NCBI GenBank assembly: GCA_049698695.1
Contig: JBAVYH010000105.1
Span: forward strand, 11,106 to 75,105
Direction of reading: 5' to 3'
Source: Bog-375 sp049698695
GTDB lineage: Bacteria > Acidobacteriota > Terriglobia > Bryobacterales > Bryobacteraceae
DNA length: 64,000 nucleotides
Part shown: piece after piece, positions 7,722 to 16,930 of the stretch
Layout of the letters: each line of letters opens with the position of its first letter
Numbering within the stretch: the stretch's first letter is position 1
Made by a program: the position numbers and the translations under genes
The notes under the pieces: generated by a model
The model's database searches: none
What the model was told of the DNA's origin: nothing
Seen by the model: only the letters and a program-made list of their open reading frames with translations

Positions 7722-10301
7722 TCACTCATGCCTTAGCGCCTCCAGGGGATCCACCCTGGTCGCTCGCCGCGCCGGAATATAGCATGCCAGCAGGACCGCC
7801 AGGACGAGCACGCTGCAGCCACCTGCGAACGCTTCGCCATCAATCGGCCGCACCCCGAACAGCAGCGTCTCCAGCACCCGTGTCGATATGCATGCGCCCG
7901 CCAGCCCCAGCGCGACACCCGCGGCAATGAGCCCCAGACCTTGACTCAGGATCATCGCCAGCACGTCGCCCGGTTCCGCGCCGAGCGCCATGCGGATGCC
8001 GATTTCGTGGGTCCTTCGCGCTACGGAGTAATTCACGGTGCCGTACACCCCAACCGCGGACACCACCGACGCCAGCAACGCAAACCCCACGACCAGCACC
8101 ATATAGAAACGCGGAACGGCCACTGACTCGGCCAGCATGTTATCCAGCGTGTCAAACTCGCCGATAATCATTCGCTTGTTCCACGAGCGCATCTCTTTCC
8201 GAACCGCGCCCGCCAGGCTCAACGGCGGTACCGCCGTTCGCACCAGCACCTGGACGCCATTACCCCAGTCCTCCTGGCGATTCGGAAAATAGACCGCCGG
8301 CATCGGATCGCCAGCCACGCCGAATCCTTTCACGTTTCCGGCTACGCCGATCACCGTAGCCCAGTCCGGCGTGCCCCATCGCACGTGCTTTCCGATGGGG
8401 TCGCCGTTCGGGAAGTCACGCCGCGCCAGCGCTTCGTTGATTACCGCCACCTTCGGAGCCGTCTTTCCATCGGCTGCCGTGAAGAAGCGGCCCCGCCGCG
8501 GGGTCATGCCGGCAGCGCCGAAGAACCCAGGGGTTGCCACCATGAGTCCAGTCACCCATTGCTTCCCCTCGCGCATCGGCAGGCCTTCGATTTCAAGACA
8601 ACCGTAGCAAGACGAGCCGGCCGCGTCCTGCGGGAAAGCCGTCGCCGCACCCGCCGCCTGCACCCCAGGCAGCGCGCTCAGCCGCGCCAGCAAATCGTCA
8701 ATGTGCGGGTTCACGTTCCAGGGCAGTTCGATTCCAAGTACTCCTTCGGGACGAAACCCCAGCGGCACGCTCACCCGCATCACGAAGCTGCGCAGCAGCA
8801 ACCCGGCGCCGATCAGCAGCGTCACGGCCAGCCCGATCTGTGCCGCCGCCAGCAGGCTCCGCCCGCGGTTCTTTCTGAACTCACCCCCGCCCGGCGCCCC
8901 CGGTCCCTCTTTCAACCAGTTGCCCAGGTCGGGTTTCGAAGCCCCCAGTGCCGGGGCCAGTCCGAACAACAGCCCCGTCGCCATCGCAGCGCCCAAGGCA
9001 AACAGCAACACTCCGCCATCGATCGCCACCTCGTGAATGCGCGGGAGGTGAATCGGATCGAGTGCTACAAAGGCGCGCACCAGCCAGTACGCCGACGCCA
9101 CACCGAGCACCGCGCCCGCCAGCGCCAGTAGCACGCTCTCACCGAGCAGGCAGCGGGCGATGCGCCAGCGGCTCGCGCCCAGTGCCAGACGCAGCGCGAG
9201 CTCGCGACGCCGGCCGGTCGAGCGCACCAGCAGCAGGTTCGCCACGTTGGCGCACGCGATCAGCAGCACGCAGCCCACCGCGCCCATCAACACCAGCAGT
9301 GCCCGCCGCGCTTCGCCTACGATCTGCTCCGTCAGCGGCACCACGTTAGCGCCGATTCCCTGGTTCGTTTTCGGATGCGCCAGTTTCAATCGCCCCGCGA
9401 TGGTCCGCAGCTCGGCCTGGGCTTGTGTCAAGGTCACGCCGGGCTTCAGTCTCCCGATCACCCGCAAATAGTGCGCACCGCCGTTGTTCCGGTTGTCGTT
9501 GCCGGCCAAAGGAAACCACAACTCGGAGTCGGACGGGAAAGCGAAGCCTCGTGGCATGATGCCCACCACCGTGAAGACTTCGCGGTCGAACTGCACGCTC
9601 TTGCCTACCAAATTGCGGCCGCCGCCCAGCCTTTGCCAGAGCCCGTATGAGAGCACGGTGACCGGCGCCGCAGCGGCACGTGTCTCCTCGGGCACAAAAG
9701 TCCGGCCCAGGATGGGTTGGATTCCGAGCGCCGGGAAAAAATCGCCGCTGACGCGCGATGCCCGGATCATCGCGGGTTCGCCGCCCACGTTCATCCGGAC
9801 GCCGTCCCCAACGAACACCGCCATCCGCTCAAACGACCGGCTCTGCTCCTTCCAATCGCGAAAGTTCTGGTAGGAGACGACGACGCGGTCTTCGCCGCGC
9901 GTCTCCCACGCCTCCCATACCATCATCAGCCGGCCCGGTTCGCGGAACGGCAGCGGCCGCAACAGCACCGCATTCACGACTGAGAAAACCGACGTGCTCG
10001 CGCCGATACCCAACGCCATCGTCAGCACCGCGACCGCCGTGAATCCGGGGTTCTTCCGCAAGGCACGCACGGCGTACTTCACGTCGGCAGCCCAGGCCTC
10101 GGCCCCTGCCCAGCCCCATGCCTGCCGGCTGTCTTCCTCGAACAGAGTGGCGTTCCCGAATTTCCTTCGGGCCGCTGCCGCGCCGAGCTCGGAAGCTTGC
10201 ATGTCCAGATGAAACCGCATCTCTTCCTCGAGATCGCGGTCGAATTGCCGCCGCCGGAACCCGAACAGCAGCTTGCGCCACAACTCGCCAAGCCATTCCA
10301 T
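7722..10301 (-). CDS. ABC transporter permease of the acidobacterial duplicated orphan permease (ADOP) family
   Basis: Inner-membrane protein of 859 residues combining two MacB-like periplasmic domains and two FtsX-type membrane blocks in one chain. It opens with the family's cytosolic lead (RRRQFDRDLEEEMRFHLDM), followed by VKYAVRALRKNPGFTAVAVL and a first transmembrane helix (TMALGIGASTSVFSVVNAVL). A first FtsX block lies near residues 330-450, a second MacB domain about 500-700 and the last FtsX block runs to SARRATRVDPLEALRHE-like C-terminus (ARRATRVDPLEALRHE). No ATPase gene is adjacent, hence 'orphan'. Function of the family is not established. The start is 10 bases after the PadR-like regulator, the usual arrangement, so expression is probably PadR-controlled. 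Confidence 0.92.
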   Translation of the reverse strand: MEWLGELWRKLLFGFRRRQFDRDLEEEMRFHLDMQASELGAAAARRKFGNATLFEEDSRQAWGWAGAEAWAADVKYAVRALRKNPGFTAVAVLTMALGIGASTSVFSVVNAVLLRPLPFREPGRLMMVWEAWETRGEDRVVVSYQNFRDWKEQSRSFERMAVFVGDGVRMNVGGEPAMIRASRVSGDFFPALGIQPILGRTFVPEETRAAAAPVTVLSYGLWQRLGGGRNLVGKSVQFDREVFTVVGIMPRGFAFPSDSELWFPLAGNDNRNNGGAHYLRVIGRLKPGVTLTQAQAELRTIAGRLKLAHPKTNQGIGANVVPLTEQIVGEARRALLVLMGAVGCVLLIACANVANLLLVRSTGRRRELALRLALGASRWRIARCLLGESVLLALAGAVLGVASAYWLVRAFVALDPIHLPRIHEVAIDGGVLLFALGAAMATGLLFGLAPALGASKPDLGNWLKEGPGAPGGGEFRKNRGRSLLAAAQIGLAVTLLIGAGLLLRSFVMRVSVPLGFRPEGVLGIELPWNVNPHIDDLLARLSALPGVQAAGAATAFPQDAAGSSCYGCLEIEGLPMREGKQWVTGLMVATPGFFGAAGMTPRRGRFFTAADGKTAPKVAVINEALARRDFPNGDPIGKHVRWGTPDWATVIGVAGNVKGFGVAGDPMPAVYFPNRQEDWGNGVQVLVRTAVPPLSLAGAVRKEMRSWNKRMIIGEFDTLDNMLAESVAVPRFYMVLVVGFALLASVVSAVGVYGTVNYSVARRTHEIGIRMALGAEPGDVLAMILSQGLGLIAAGVALGLAGACISTRVLETLLFGVRPIDGEAFAGGCSVLVLAVLLACYIPARRATRVDPLEALRHE

Positions 10302-10311
10302 ACGTCCACCA

Positions 10312-10605
10312 TCACGCCGGTTGAATCACGCGTGTGATCGCCCGCATCACCTTTTCAAACTCCGAGATTTCCACGCCTAACTGCTTCTTGCCCGCGGGCG
10401 TGAGCCGGTAGTACCGCGCTCGCCGGTTGTTGTCGGACTGTCCCCACTCGGCGATCACCCAGCCCTTGATCAGCATCCGCTGCAAGGCCGGGTAAAGCGA
10501 GCCCTCTTCCACCTGGAGCACGGCTTCGGACGTTTGCTGGATGTGCTGTGCAATGCCATAACCTAACCGCCAAAACATGAGCGCTTCGCGCTCATATTTT
10601 CGCAA
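10312..10605 (-). CDS. PadR-family transcriptional regulator, N-terminus atypical or truncated
   Basis: Winged-helix regulator found in operon with ADOP permeases. The core is well kept: YGIAQHIQQTSEAVLQVEEG, then SLYPALQRMLIKGWVIAEWG and NNRRARYYRLTPAGKKQL. The usual first helix (a QGTLDLLIL-type motif ahead of a GP-H-GYGIA turn) is missing; instead the frame begins MRKYEREALMFWRLGYGIA from a TTG at 10605, or MFWRLGYGIA from an ATG at 10578. The lost helix was not found in the other frames upstream. Either the gene has been trimmed and may be inactive, or a new N-terminus evolved. A perfect palindrome overlaps the start region. Length 97 residues against roughly 110 for family members. Confidence 0.75.
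   Translation of the reverse strand: MRKYEREALMFWRLGYGIAQHIQQTSEAVLQVEEGSLYPALQRMLIKGWVIAEWGQSDNNRRARYYRLTPAGKKQLGVEISEFEKVMRAITRVIQPA
10577..10595. promoter_or_regulatory. perfect palindrome over the padR-like start, possible operator
   Basis: ATGAGCGC and GCGCTCAT arms (8 bp each) separated by 3 bases, lying across the alternative ATG start of the PadR-like gene. PadR proteins bind palindromes near their own promoters, so autoregulation is possible; a coincidental coding palindrome cannot be excluded. Confidence 0.35.
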
Positions 10606-10724
10606 CTTTTTTTAGGGCTTGGCATCAGAAGCAAGTGGATAGACCGAGCTGAAAGGACTCGGAAGATCCAGAGACAGTCGCTCGCAAAGCGGGTGTCACA
10701 AAACGACTTTCTGTGGAGGAAACG

Positions 10725-11594
10725 ATGCTCTGTTTACGTCGCTTTTCTACTCAATCGTCTCGATGGTGCCATCTTGCCGACCGTCATGGCGGTCGGTCCC
10801 TTTTCACCCGGCTGCTGGTTTTGGGTCTCACGGCGGTTTTATTTGCCCAAACGGGGAACCTGGTGGCACAGCCAGTTCCTCTGACTCCGCCGCAGCTGGA
10901 CCAGCTCGTCCAGCGGATTGCGCTTTATCCTGATCCGCTGCTGGCACAGATTCTAACGGCTTCGACCTACTGGGATCAGATTCCCGATGCTGCGTCCTGG
11001 GCCGATCAGCACAGCTACCTCAAGGGCGATGCGCTGGCATCGGCCGTCCAGGCTGACCATCTGCAATGGGATCCCAGCGTGCTGGGACTGCTGCCGTTCC
11101 CTTCGGTGCTGGACATGATGGCGCAGGATCAGGCATGGACCGAGCAGCTCGGCAATGCTGTTCTGAACCAGCGACCTGAAGTGATGGACGCGGTGCAGCG
11201 GATGCGCCGGCTAGCCAGACAGTATGGCTATCTGGCGCCGAATGGGTATGTGAATGTTGTGGATTCGGGCGGTTATATTGAGGTGCTACCCCTGAATCCG
11301 GCAGTGATTTACGTGCCCTGGTACGACCCGTACGTTGTCTTTGCTCCCCCGCGTCCCGGCGTCGTCGTGACGACTGCGATTCGCTTCGGCCCCGCTGTCA
11401 CGATTGGAGCAACCTTCGGGACGTGGGGCTGGTGGATTGGTTCGGGATTCGTGTGGCCGGCCCACACGATTCTCATCGACCACCGTCCGTGGGTCCGGGT
11501 GTGGGGGAACCGGCTCGGCTATGTGCATCCCTATGCCCATCCGTGGGTGCGTCCGATTGGGCCTCGCGTGGAGGTGCATCACCCGGGACGGTAA
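10725..11594 (+). CDS. DUF3300 domain-containing secreted protein
   Basis: Protein of 289 residues with a signal peptide (RLLVLGLTAVLFAQTGNLVAQ, about residues 28-48) and a DUF3300 core: LDQLVQRIALYPDPLLAQIL, then WDPSVLGLLPFPSVLDMM and a C-terminal part rich in aromatic and Pro residues (VYVPWYDPYVVFAPP). The function of DUF3300 is unknown; proteins are exported. The ATG at 10725 is chosen over the GTG at 10713 because GGAGG sits five bases before it. The gene is transcribed away from the PadR/permease operon and may share a divergent control region (10,606-10,724). It is followed by 199 bases before the convergent phosphatase gene. Confidence 0.88.
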   Translation: MLCLRRFSTQSSRWCHLADRHGGRSLFTRLLVLGLTAVLFAQTGNLVAQPVPLTPPQLDQLVQRIALYPDPLLAQILTASTYWDQIPDAASWADQHSYLKGDALASAVQADHLQWDPSVLGLLPFPSVLDMMAQDQAWTEQLGNAVLNQRPEVMDAVQRMRRLARQYGYLAPNGYVNVVDSGGYIEVLPLNPAVIYVPWYDPYVVFAPPRPGVVVTTAIRFGPAVTIGATFGTWGWWIGSGFVWPAHTILIDHRPWVRVWGNRLGYVHPYAHPWVRPIGPRVEVHHPGR

Positions 11595-11793
11595 CCATAA
11601 GGCGCGCCTGCACGATTATCATTCGTGCAGGCAAGCCCTTCAGAGACGAGCCTGACTAACGAGAAGAGAGAGGAGGATGTCACGGAGCAAAGCGACTTTT
11701 TCAACAGCCACGGCTGTTCACGCCAACTGACTGCGTTGTCTGTACGCCAGGACCGGCAGAAGCCGACGCCTTCATGGGTCTGCAATTTTCGAA

Positions 11794-12993
11794 TCACAAA
11801 GCCTTCAGCACGACCAACGTCATGTCATCTGCTTGCGGGGCTGCTCCACGGAATTGGGTAACTGATGCATGAATGCTTTCGATCAGTTTGTCAGCACTTT
11901 CTTGCAGGTGTAAGCTCACGAGGGCTGCCAGGCGGGCCACCGAATATTCTTCTCCTGCCGGGCTCTCAGCCTCCACAACCCCGTCGGTGTACAGAACAAG
12001 AACGTCTCGGTGGCAGAGAGCGACTACATCATTCTTGTACTCTGTATTGGGAAGCACACCGAGCACGGGACCTCCCTGGTCCAGCTTGCATGTCTCTGCC
12101 CCGGCGCGTATCAGGAGCGGCGGATTATGGCCTGCATTCGTGTATTCCAGGGAACGTGACTGAGGGCAGAGTTTCCCGTAGAAGAGTGTAATGAACCGAC
12201 GTCCCACGGTGATCTGCTGAACGACGTTGTTGAAGGCATGTAACAGATCGCTTGTGCGGGGAAATCGCGGTGCATCCATGCGGAGCGCCACTTCAATGGA
12301 AGGCATCAGCAGTCCGGCAGCAACTCCTTTGCCGGAAACATCGCCGATGACTACCGCAACTTCCCCGTTGGCCAATTCGATGAACCCATAGTAGTCGCCC
12401 GCCACTATCCTGGCCGGGTACATTCGTGCAGCGAACTCAAATCCGGGTACCGTAGGGATGGACCGAGGCAAGATGCTCTGTTGCACTTCCGCAGCCAGAT
12501 AAATTTCAGCCGCAAGCTCGTCGCGTTGTTTTGCAGCCAGATCCGCCAGCCGCCGCCGCTGCGCGCCAAGCTGATTCACGACGACGACAACGAAGACATA
12601 TCCAAGCAGAGTCGCGGCATCTCCGGTGAAGTGCCGGATGCCGGTATCCCGCACAGGGCTGAGAAGATCATGCAGCGCCAGACAAACAATCGAAAGCGCA
12701 ATGCTGATACGAAGCGGATGTACCAGAGCGCTCAGAGCGAGGGGCAACAAATACAGTGAAGCCAGGGGAAGCGAAGTCACGGACCTGTCTACATATGCGA
12801 CTGCGGCGATGCCCGCCACTATCACGGAGGTGAGCACAAGGATGCTCAGCCTCTCGTTGACGTACGGGCCGGCGGTCGTGACTCGATGCAGAACATTCGA
12901 CCATCTTGGAAGCATCCGATAGAGATCTCCCTGTTCAGCGCCGATTTCGTCGAATCGATCCGCTCGCGACGTCAGATGCCCGTTGGCCAGCAT
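11794..12993 (-). CDS. PP2C-family SpoIIE/RsbU-type serine phosphatase with membrane N-terminus
   Basis: Protein of 399 residues. Four to five hydrophobic helices lie between about residues 48 and 140, followed by a coiled linker and the EVQQSILPR motif that introduces SpoIIE-type phosphatases. Metal-binding motifs are GDYYGF, VIGDVSGKGVAAGLLM and the closing DDMTLVVL. Such enzymes dephosphorylate anti-sigma-factor antagonists in partner-switching cascades. No STAS or anti-sigma kinase gene is adjacent; the SpoIIAA-like protein at 29.7 kb is the only candidate antagonist-like fold in the window, and any link is speculative. The membrane part suggests an input signal at the envelope. Confidence 0.9.
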   Translation of the reverse strand: MLANGHLTSRADRFDEIGAEQGDLYRMLPRWSNVLHRVTTAGPYVNERLSILVLTSVIVAGIAAVAYVDRSVTSLPLASLYLLPLALSALVHPLRISIALSIVCLALHDLLSPVRDTGIRHFTGDAATLLGYVFVVVVVNQLGAQRRRLADLAAKQRDELAAEIYLAAEVQQSILPRSIPTVPGFEFAARMYPARIVAGDYYGFIELANGEVAVVIGDVSGKGVAAGLLMPSIEVALRMDAPRFPRTSDLLHAFNNVVQQITVGRRFITLFYGKLCPQSRSLEYTNAGHNPPLLIRAGAETCKLDQGGPVLGVLPNTEYKNDVVALCHRDVLVLYTDGVVEAESPAGEEYSVARLAALVSLHLQESADKLIESIHASVTQFRGAAPQADDMTLVVLKAL

Positions 12994-13655
12994 TAGCCGG
13001 TAGTACCACGCATGCTACCGAGTGGTTATCGTTTGAACCGCAAGAGCGGCCACATGACGATACTTGCTTGGGCGCTTCATAAACAACCAGCGAAAAAGGA
13101 TTTGGCACAGTCAGTTGTATCGACAGGCATTGTACCGCCAGCGGCGATCTTCTCGCCACCAAGAAGTGGTTCCGGGCGAGTGACCGGCAATCCGGAAGTA
13201 AACCTCAATTAACGAAAACAGGCCAATGCACTCATCGACAGGATTGCGGGAGGATGGTCGGGGGTGAACCGGGGACAGACGGCGCGTAATCGTTGCTGAT
13301 TCAAAGGCGGCTGAACCCGAAGGACTGCTGCTTCGCGTCGATCCCTTCTTTTTGGCCTTATCGGCTACTAAACTCCTAATTGTAGCTGACCGGCATCTGT
13401 CGTTGCCTTTGGCTTGCGGCCGCATTTTCGAGGACGTAATGGACGCCGATATGCGGCCTCTAACTGTTTCAGGAATTCGTCGCTCACCGCGGGGCGGCCG
13501 CTGCGTGCCGCTTCGCGAATGCGCTCGATCATCGCCGCGTCGGCAGCGCCGCGGTCCGTGACGTCGCACCGATAAGGCGGAATTCTACAGCGACCGCACC
13601 GCGCTGGCGGACGCAGCGGTAGCGGGCCTCACTATACTGTAGGTATCGGCACGGC
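12994..13655. other. intergenic region with transposase remnant
   Basis: About 660 bases without an intact gene between the phosphatase start and the CHASE2 kinase. It contains a decayed transposase tail (13,368-13,550, minus) and, 100 bases further along that strand, GGGGACAGACGGCGC (13,271-13,285), a motif also met near the second transposase remnant. A TATACT box at 13,633-13,638 lies just before the kinase and could be its -10 element. The remaining short open frames have no recognisable protein character. Confidence 0.6.
13368..13550 (-). pseudogene. C-terminal remnant of a REP-associated tyrosine transposase (RAYT/Y1 family)
   Basis: The minus-strand frame ending at 13368 reads MIERIREAARSGRPAVSDEF and then KQLEAAYRRPLRPRKCGRKP, close to the stop. 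The IRE-R-GRP---EF--LE pattern followed by a basic Arg/Lys/Pro tail is the usual end of RAYT transposases in this group. The catalytic HUH and Tyr part is absent upstream, where the frame loses protein character. The tail is nearly the same as the remnant at 57.1-57.3 kb (14 of 23 residues identical in the core). Non-functional as it stands. Confidence 0.55.
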
Positions 13656-15572
13656 ATGGAACGGCGCGGGTGGAAAAACACGGCTACTTACGCGGGACTG
13701 CTGGCGGCTGCGTTTGTGGTAGCGGTGGCGGGCAGTTGGAAGTTCGGCCGGCAGTTGGACAACAACGCTTACGATTTCATGTTCCGCCTCTACGACCCGC
13801 CGCCGTGGCAAGCCGAATCCATCGTGCTCGCCATTGACGAATCCACGCTCAACGCCTGCAGCGGCATGACGGGAATTCGCCGTCCGCTGGCCGATTCGTT
13901 GAATCTGGTGGCGGCGGCGGCACCCAAAGCCGTCGCCGTCGATGTGATTCTGGCCGCGCACAGCGCTGACCCGCGAATTGACGGCGCTCTTGCCGCCGCC
14001 TTTGCGCGCACACCCAACCTGGTGCTGGCGAGCGAGCTATTACCCGACGGTTGGGAGAACCCGATACCGGAATTCGCCCGCTGGGCGGCGGCACAGGGCC
14101 ACGTCTACGCCAAGCCCGACGACGATGGCATCGCGCGCTCGATTCCGCTCGAAAAAGCCTTCGGCCGCCAACGGCTGTGGGCGCTCTCGCTCGAAGCTTT
14201 CCGGCTGAGCCGGCACGCCGAAATCGTCGAATCCCCTTCCGGCCTGCAGGTGGGTGAGCGGTGGATCCCCATCCCGCAAGTCCCTTCCGGATGGCGGCAC
14301 AGCCGCGACCGCGACGATAGCCGCATCATGCGCGTGCGCTTCGCCCCGCGTAACGGCGATACCGGCGCCGACTCGACCCCACGCATCGGCATGCGGCAAC
14401 TGATCGATCACCCCGAACTGGCGCGCGCCTTCACCGGCAAGGTGGTGTTCGTGGGCCTCACCGCGGTGACGGAACTGCACGACCGCCTGCCGACGCCGGT
14501 GGCGCCGGCCATTCCCATCAGCGGCATCGAAATCAACGCCAGCGCTTTCGAAACTATCGCCCACGGCTTGTTCATCACCGATGCCGGCCCGGTCTGGGTG
14601 ATGCTGTTCAGCGTGGCGCTGCTGGCGGGCGCAGGACTGAGCTTTCGCTACCTGCCCGGCTGGTGGGCTTACCTGGGCGCGCTGGCGGTGCTGGCCGCGG
14701 CGCACATCACGCCTTACGTTTTCTTTACCGACGGCCGCGTCTTCTCATTCGTGACGCCGGCCTCGGTGGCCTGGTTCGGCAGCCTCACCGCGGCGGCGTA
14801 CTACCAGCTTGTGGTGCGCCGCAACTGGCACATCGAGCAGGCGGCCCGCACACGCTACCAGCAGGCGATGCAATTCGTCACTCACGAAATGCGCACGCCG
14901 CTTTCCGCCATTCAGGGATCGAGCGAGCTGATTTCCCGCTACCCGCTCACCGAGGAGAAGCGCAAGCAGGTGGCGAACATCATCCATTCGGAATCGAAGC
15001 GGTTGGCACGCATGGTCGAGGTTTTTCTCAGCGTGGAGCGGCTTTCGGCGGGGCAGATGGAATTGAAACACGAAGCCATCGCGCTGGGTCCGATGATCGC
15101 GACCTGCGTGGAGCGCGCGCGCCCGCTCGCCGACCGCAAGCACATCGCGCTGACTCTCGAACCCATCGCCGACGGGCTGCTGCTCACCGGCGACCTCGAA
15201 TTGATGGAGTACGCCTGCTACAATCTGCTTTCCAACGCCATCAAGTATTCGCCGCAGCGAACCGAGGTGACTGTTTCCGGCTGGAAGGATCAGGCGCACC
15301 TGCGGGTCGCGGTCAAGGACCAGGGCATCGGCATGGATCAGAAGGAAGTCAAGCAGATCTTCCAGAAGTTCTACCGCACGCGGAAAGCGGAGGAATCGGG
15401 AGAAGCGGGCAGCGGCATCGGGCTGTCCATCGTGCAGCAGATTGTGGAGCAGCATGGCGGCACCATTGAAGTGGCCAGCCAGCCGGGCGCCGGTTCCTGC
15501 TTCACGCTGGTGCTGCCGGCGGCGGCACCGGTGACCATGCCGGTGACAAGATCACCGGCGCTACCGGGCTAG
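13656..15572 (+). CDS. CHASE2-domain sensor histidine kinase
   Basis: Membrane kinase of 638 residues. A first transmembrane helix (about 10-28) leads into an extracytoplasmic CHASE2 domain (35-300: DNNAYDFMFRLYDPPP, SIVLAIDESTL, DVILAAHSADPRID, FTGKVVFVGLTA). Three transmembrane helices follow (312-383), then the kinase core: H-box FVTHEMRTPLSAIQG with His410, N-box NLLSNAIKYSP, G1 KDQGIGM and G2 GSGIGLSIVQ. CHASE2 is a predicted sensor of unknown ligand. It is 13 bases from the NtrC-type activator gene, which should be its phosphorylation target. A TATACT box ends 17 bases before the ATG. Confidence 0.94.
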   Translation: MERRGWKNTATYAGLLAAAFVVAVAGSWKFGRQLDNNAYDFMFRLYDPPPWQAESIVLAIDESTLNACSGMTGIRRPLADSLNLVAAAAPKAVAVDVILAAHSADPRIDGALAAAFARTPNLVLASELLPDGWENPIPEFARWAAAQGHVYAKPDDDGIARSIPLEKAFGRQRLWALSLEAFRLSRHAEIVESPSGLQVGERWIPIPQVPSGWRHSRDRDDSRIMRVRFAPRNGDTGADSTPRIGMRQLIDHPELARAFTGKVVFVGLTAVTELHDRLPTPVAPAIPISGIEINASAFETIAHGLFITDAGPVWVMLFSVALLAGAGLSFRYLPGWWAYLGALAVLAAAHITPYVFFTDGRVFSFVTPASVAWFGSLTAAAYYQLVVRRNWHIEQAARTRYQQAMQFVTHEMRTPLSAIQGSSELISRYPLTEEKRKQVANIIHSESKRLARMVEVFLSVERLSAGQMELKHEAIALGPMIATCVERARPLADRKHIALTLEPIADGLLLTGDLELMEYACYNLLSNAIKYSPQRTEVTVSGWKDQAHLRVAVKDQGIGMDQKEVKQIFQKFYRTRKAEESGEAGSGIGLSIVQQIVEQHGGTIEVASQPGAGSCFTLVLPAAAPVTMPVTRSPALPG

Positions 15573-15585
15573 CGCAAGGAAATTG

Positions 15586-16890
15586 ATGCTGAAGCTACTG
15601 TTAGTGGAAGACGATCCGGCGCTGCAGTTCACCATCCAGACGGCGCTCGAGGAAAAGGGGTATCTGGTGGACGCAGTTTCCACCACGGGCGACGCCCTCG
15701 AGCGGCTGAGCGGCGAAGCCTACCCCGTGGTGGTCTCCGACATTTACGTTGATGAGCGCACCGGCCTGGACGTGCTGGAAGCCGCCCGCAGCCGCGACCC
15801 GCTCTGCGCGGTGATCCTGATGACCGGCCGCGGCACCATGGAAACCGTGATGGCCGCCACCCGCGGCGGCGCTTTCGACTACATCGCCAAACCCTTCGAT
15901 CTGGACGTGATGATCGACGCGATCGAGCGCGCCGAAGCCGCGCGCCGCGACGAGGGCAGCGAGGCCGAGAGCGAAGAGATGCCGGAAACCGAAATGATCG
16001 GCAACACGGCGGCCATGGTGGAGATTTACAAAGTGATCGCGCGCGTGGCGCCCACCGACGTCACCGTAATCATCGAAGGCGAAACCGGCACCGGCAAGGA
16101 AGTGGTGGCGCGCATGATCTGGCGCAACAGCCTGCGCGCCGGCCAGCCGTTCTCCGCCGTGGATTGCGGCTCCATCGCTCCCTCGCTGCTCGAAAGCGAT
16201 TTGTTCGGCGCTGTGCGCGGCGCTTACACCGGCGCCGACCGCGACCGCACAGGCGTCTTCGAAGCCGCCCACCGCGGCACGGTATTCCTGGACGAGATCG
16301 GCGACATCGACACCAATTTCCAGCTCGCCCTGCTGCGCTTTCTCGAAAACCATGAGATCCGCCCCGTCGGCGCTTCTCGGCCCAAGGATGTCGACGTCCG
16401 CGTGCTGGTTGCCACCAACCGTGACCTACAGCGCCTGGTGGAAGAAAAGAAGTTCCGCGAAGACCTGTGGTACCGGCTGAACACGGTGCGCATTTCGATC
16501 CCGCCGCTGCGCGAGCGGCGCGCCGACATTCCGCTGCTGGCGCGCTTCTTCGCCAACAAGTACAACGAGCGCTACCAGCGCGAGATCAAGCTGATGGATT
16601 CCGGCGTGCAGGCGCTCAAGGATTACACCTGGCCCGGCAACGTGCGCCAGTTGCAACACCTGGTGGAGCGGCTGGTGATTCTCGCCGAGCGCATCGACGG
16701 CGAAACCGTGCTCAACGCCCTCGCCGCCATGGAATCGCGCGAGCGGCCCGTCGAAACTCTGGCCGATGCCGAAGAAGAACAGATCCGCCGCGTGCTGGCC
16801 GCCACCGGCGGTAACAAGAGCAAAGCCGCGCAGGTGTTGGGCATCGAGCGCAAGACGTTGTATCGGAAGTTGGAAAGGATGAAGCTGTAG
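15586..16890 (+). CDS. sigma-54-dependent response regulator, NtrC family
   Basis: Enhancer-binding activator of 434 residues: receiver (1-118, phosphorylation site Asp52 in VVVSDIYVDE, conserved Lys in YIAKPFD), AAA+ ATPase (about 135-370) and a Fis-type helix-turn-helix at the end (GNKSKAAQVLGIERKTLYRK). Walker A is GETGTGKE (165-172), Walker B lies in GTVFLDEIGDID, and the sigma-54 contact loop reads GAYTGA (212-217) where GAFTGA is most common; Tyr at this place occurs in active relatives. The ATG at 15586 is preceded by AAGGA at five bases. It forms an operon with the CHASE2 kinase. Target promoters of the -24/-12 type were not located in the window. Confidence 0.95.
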   Translation: MLKLLLVEDDPALQFTIQTALEEKGYLVDAVSTTGDALERLSGEAYPVVVSDIYVDERTGLDVLEAARSRDPLCAVILMTGRGTMETVMAATRGGAFDYIAKPFDLDVMIDAIERAEAARRDEGSEAESEEMPETEMIGNTAAMVEIYKVIARVAPTDVTVIIEGETGTGKEVVARMIWRNSLRAGQPFSAVDCGSIAPSLLESDLFGAVRGAYTGADRDRTGVFEAAHRGTVFLDEIGDIDTNFQLALLRFLENHEIRPVGASRPKDVDVRVLVATNRDLQRLVEEKKFREDLWYRLNTVRISIPPLRERRADIPLLARFFANKYNERYQREIKLMDSGVQALKDYTWPGNVRQLQHLVERLVILAERIDGETVLNALAAMESRERPVETLADAEEEQIRRVLAATGGNKSKAAQVLGIERKTLYRKLERMKL

Positions 16891-16930
16891 GGGGGCGGGG
16901 CGGAGTGGGGCGGTATCGCATCTCGCGTGG

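Noticed and set aside
13111..13569. 152-codon minus-strand frame over the transposase remnant
   Set aside because: Wrong frame relative to the recognisable RAYT tail; translation is Arg/Ser-rich without motifs.
16890..16913. G-rich run after the NtrC-type gene, possible G-quadruplex
   Set aside because: Only three tracts of four or more G; in DNA this GC-rich it can easily arise by chance, and no regulatory context supports it.
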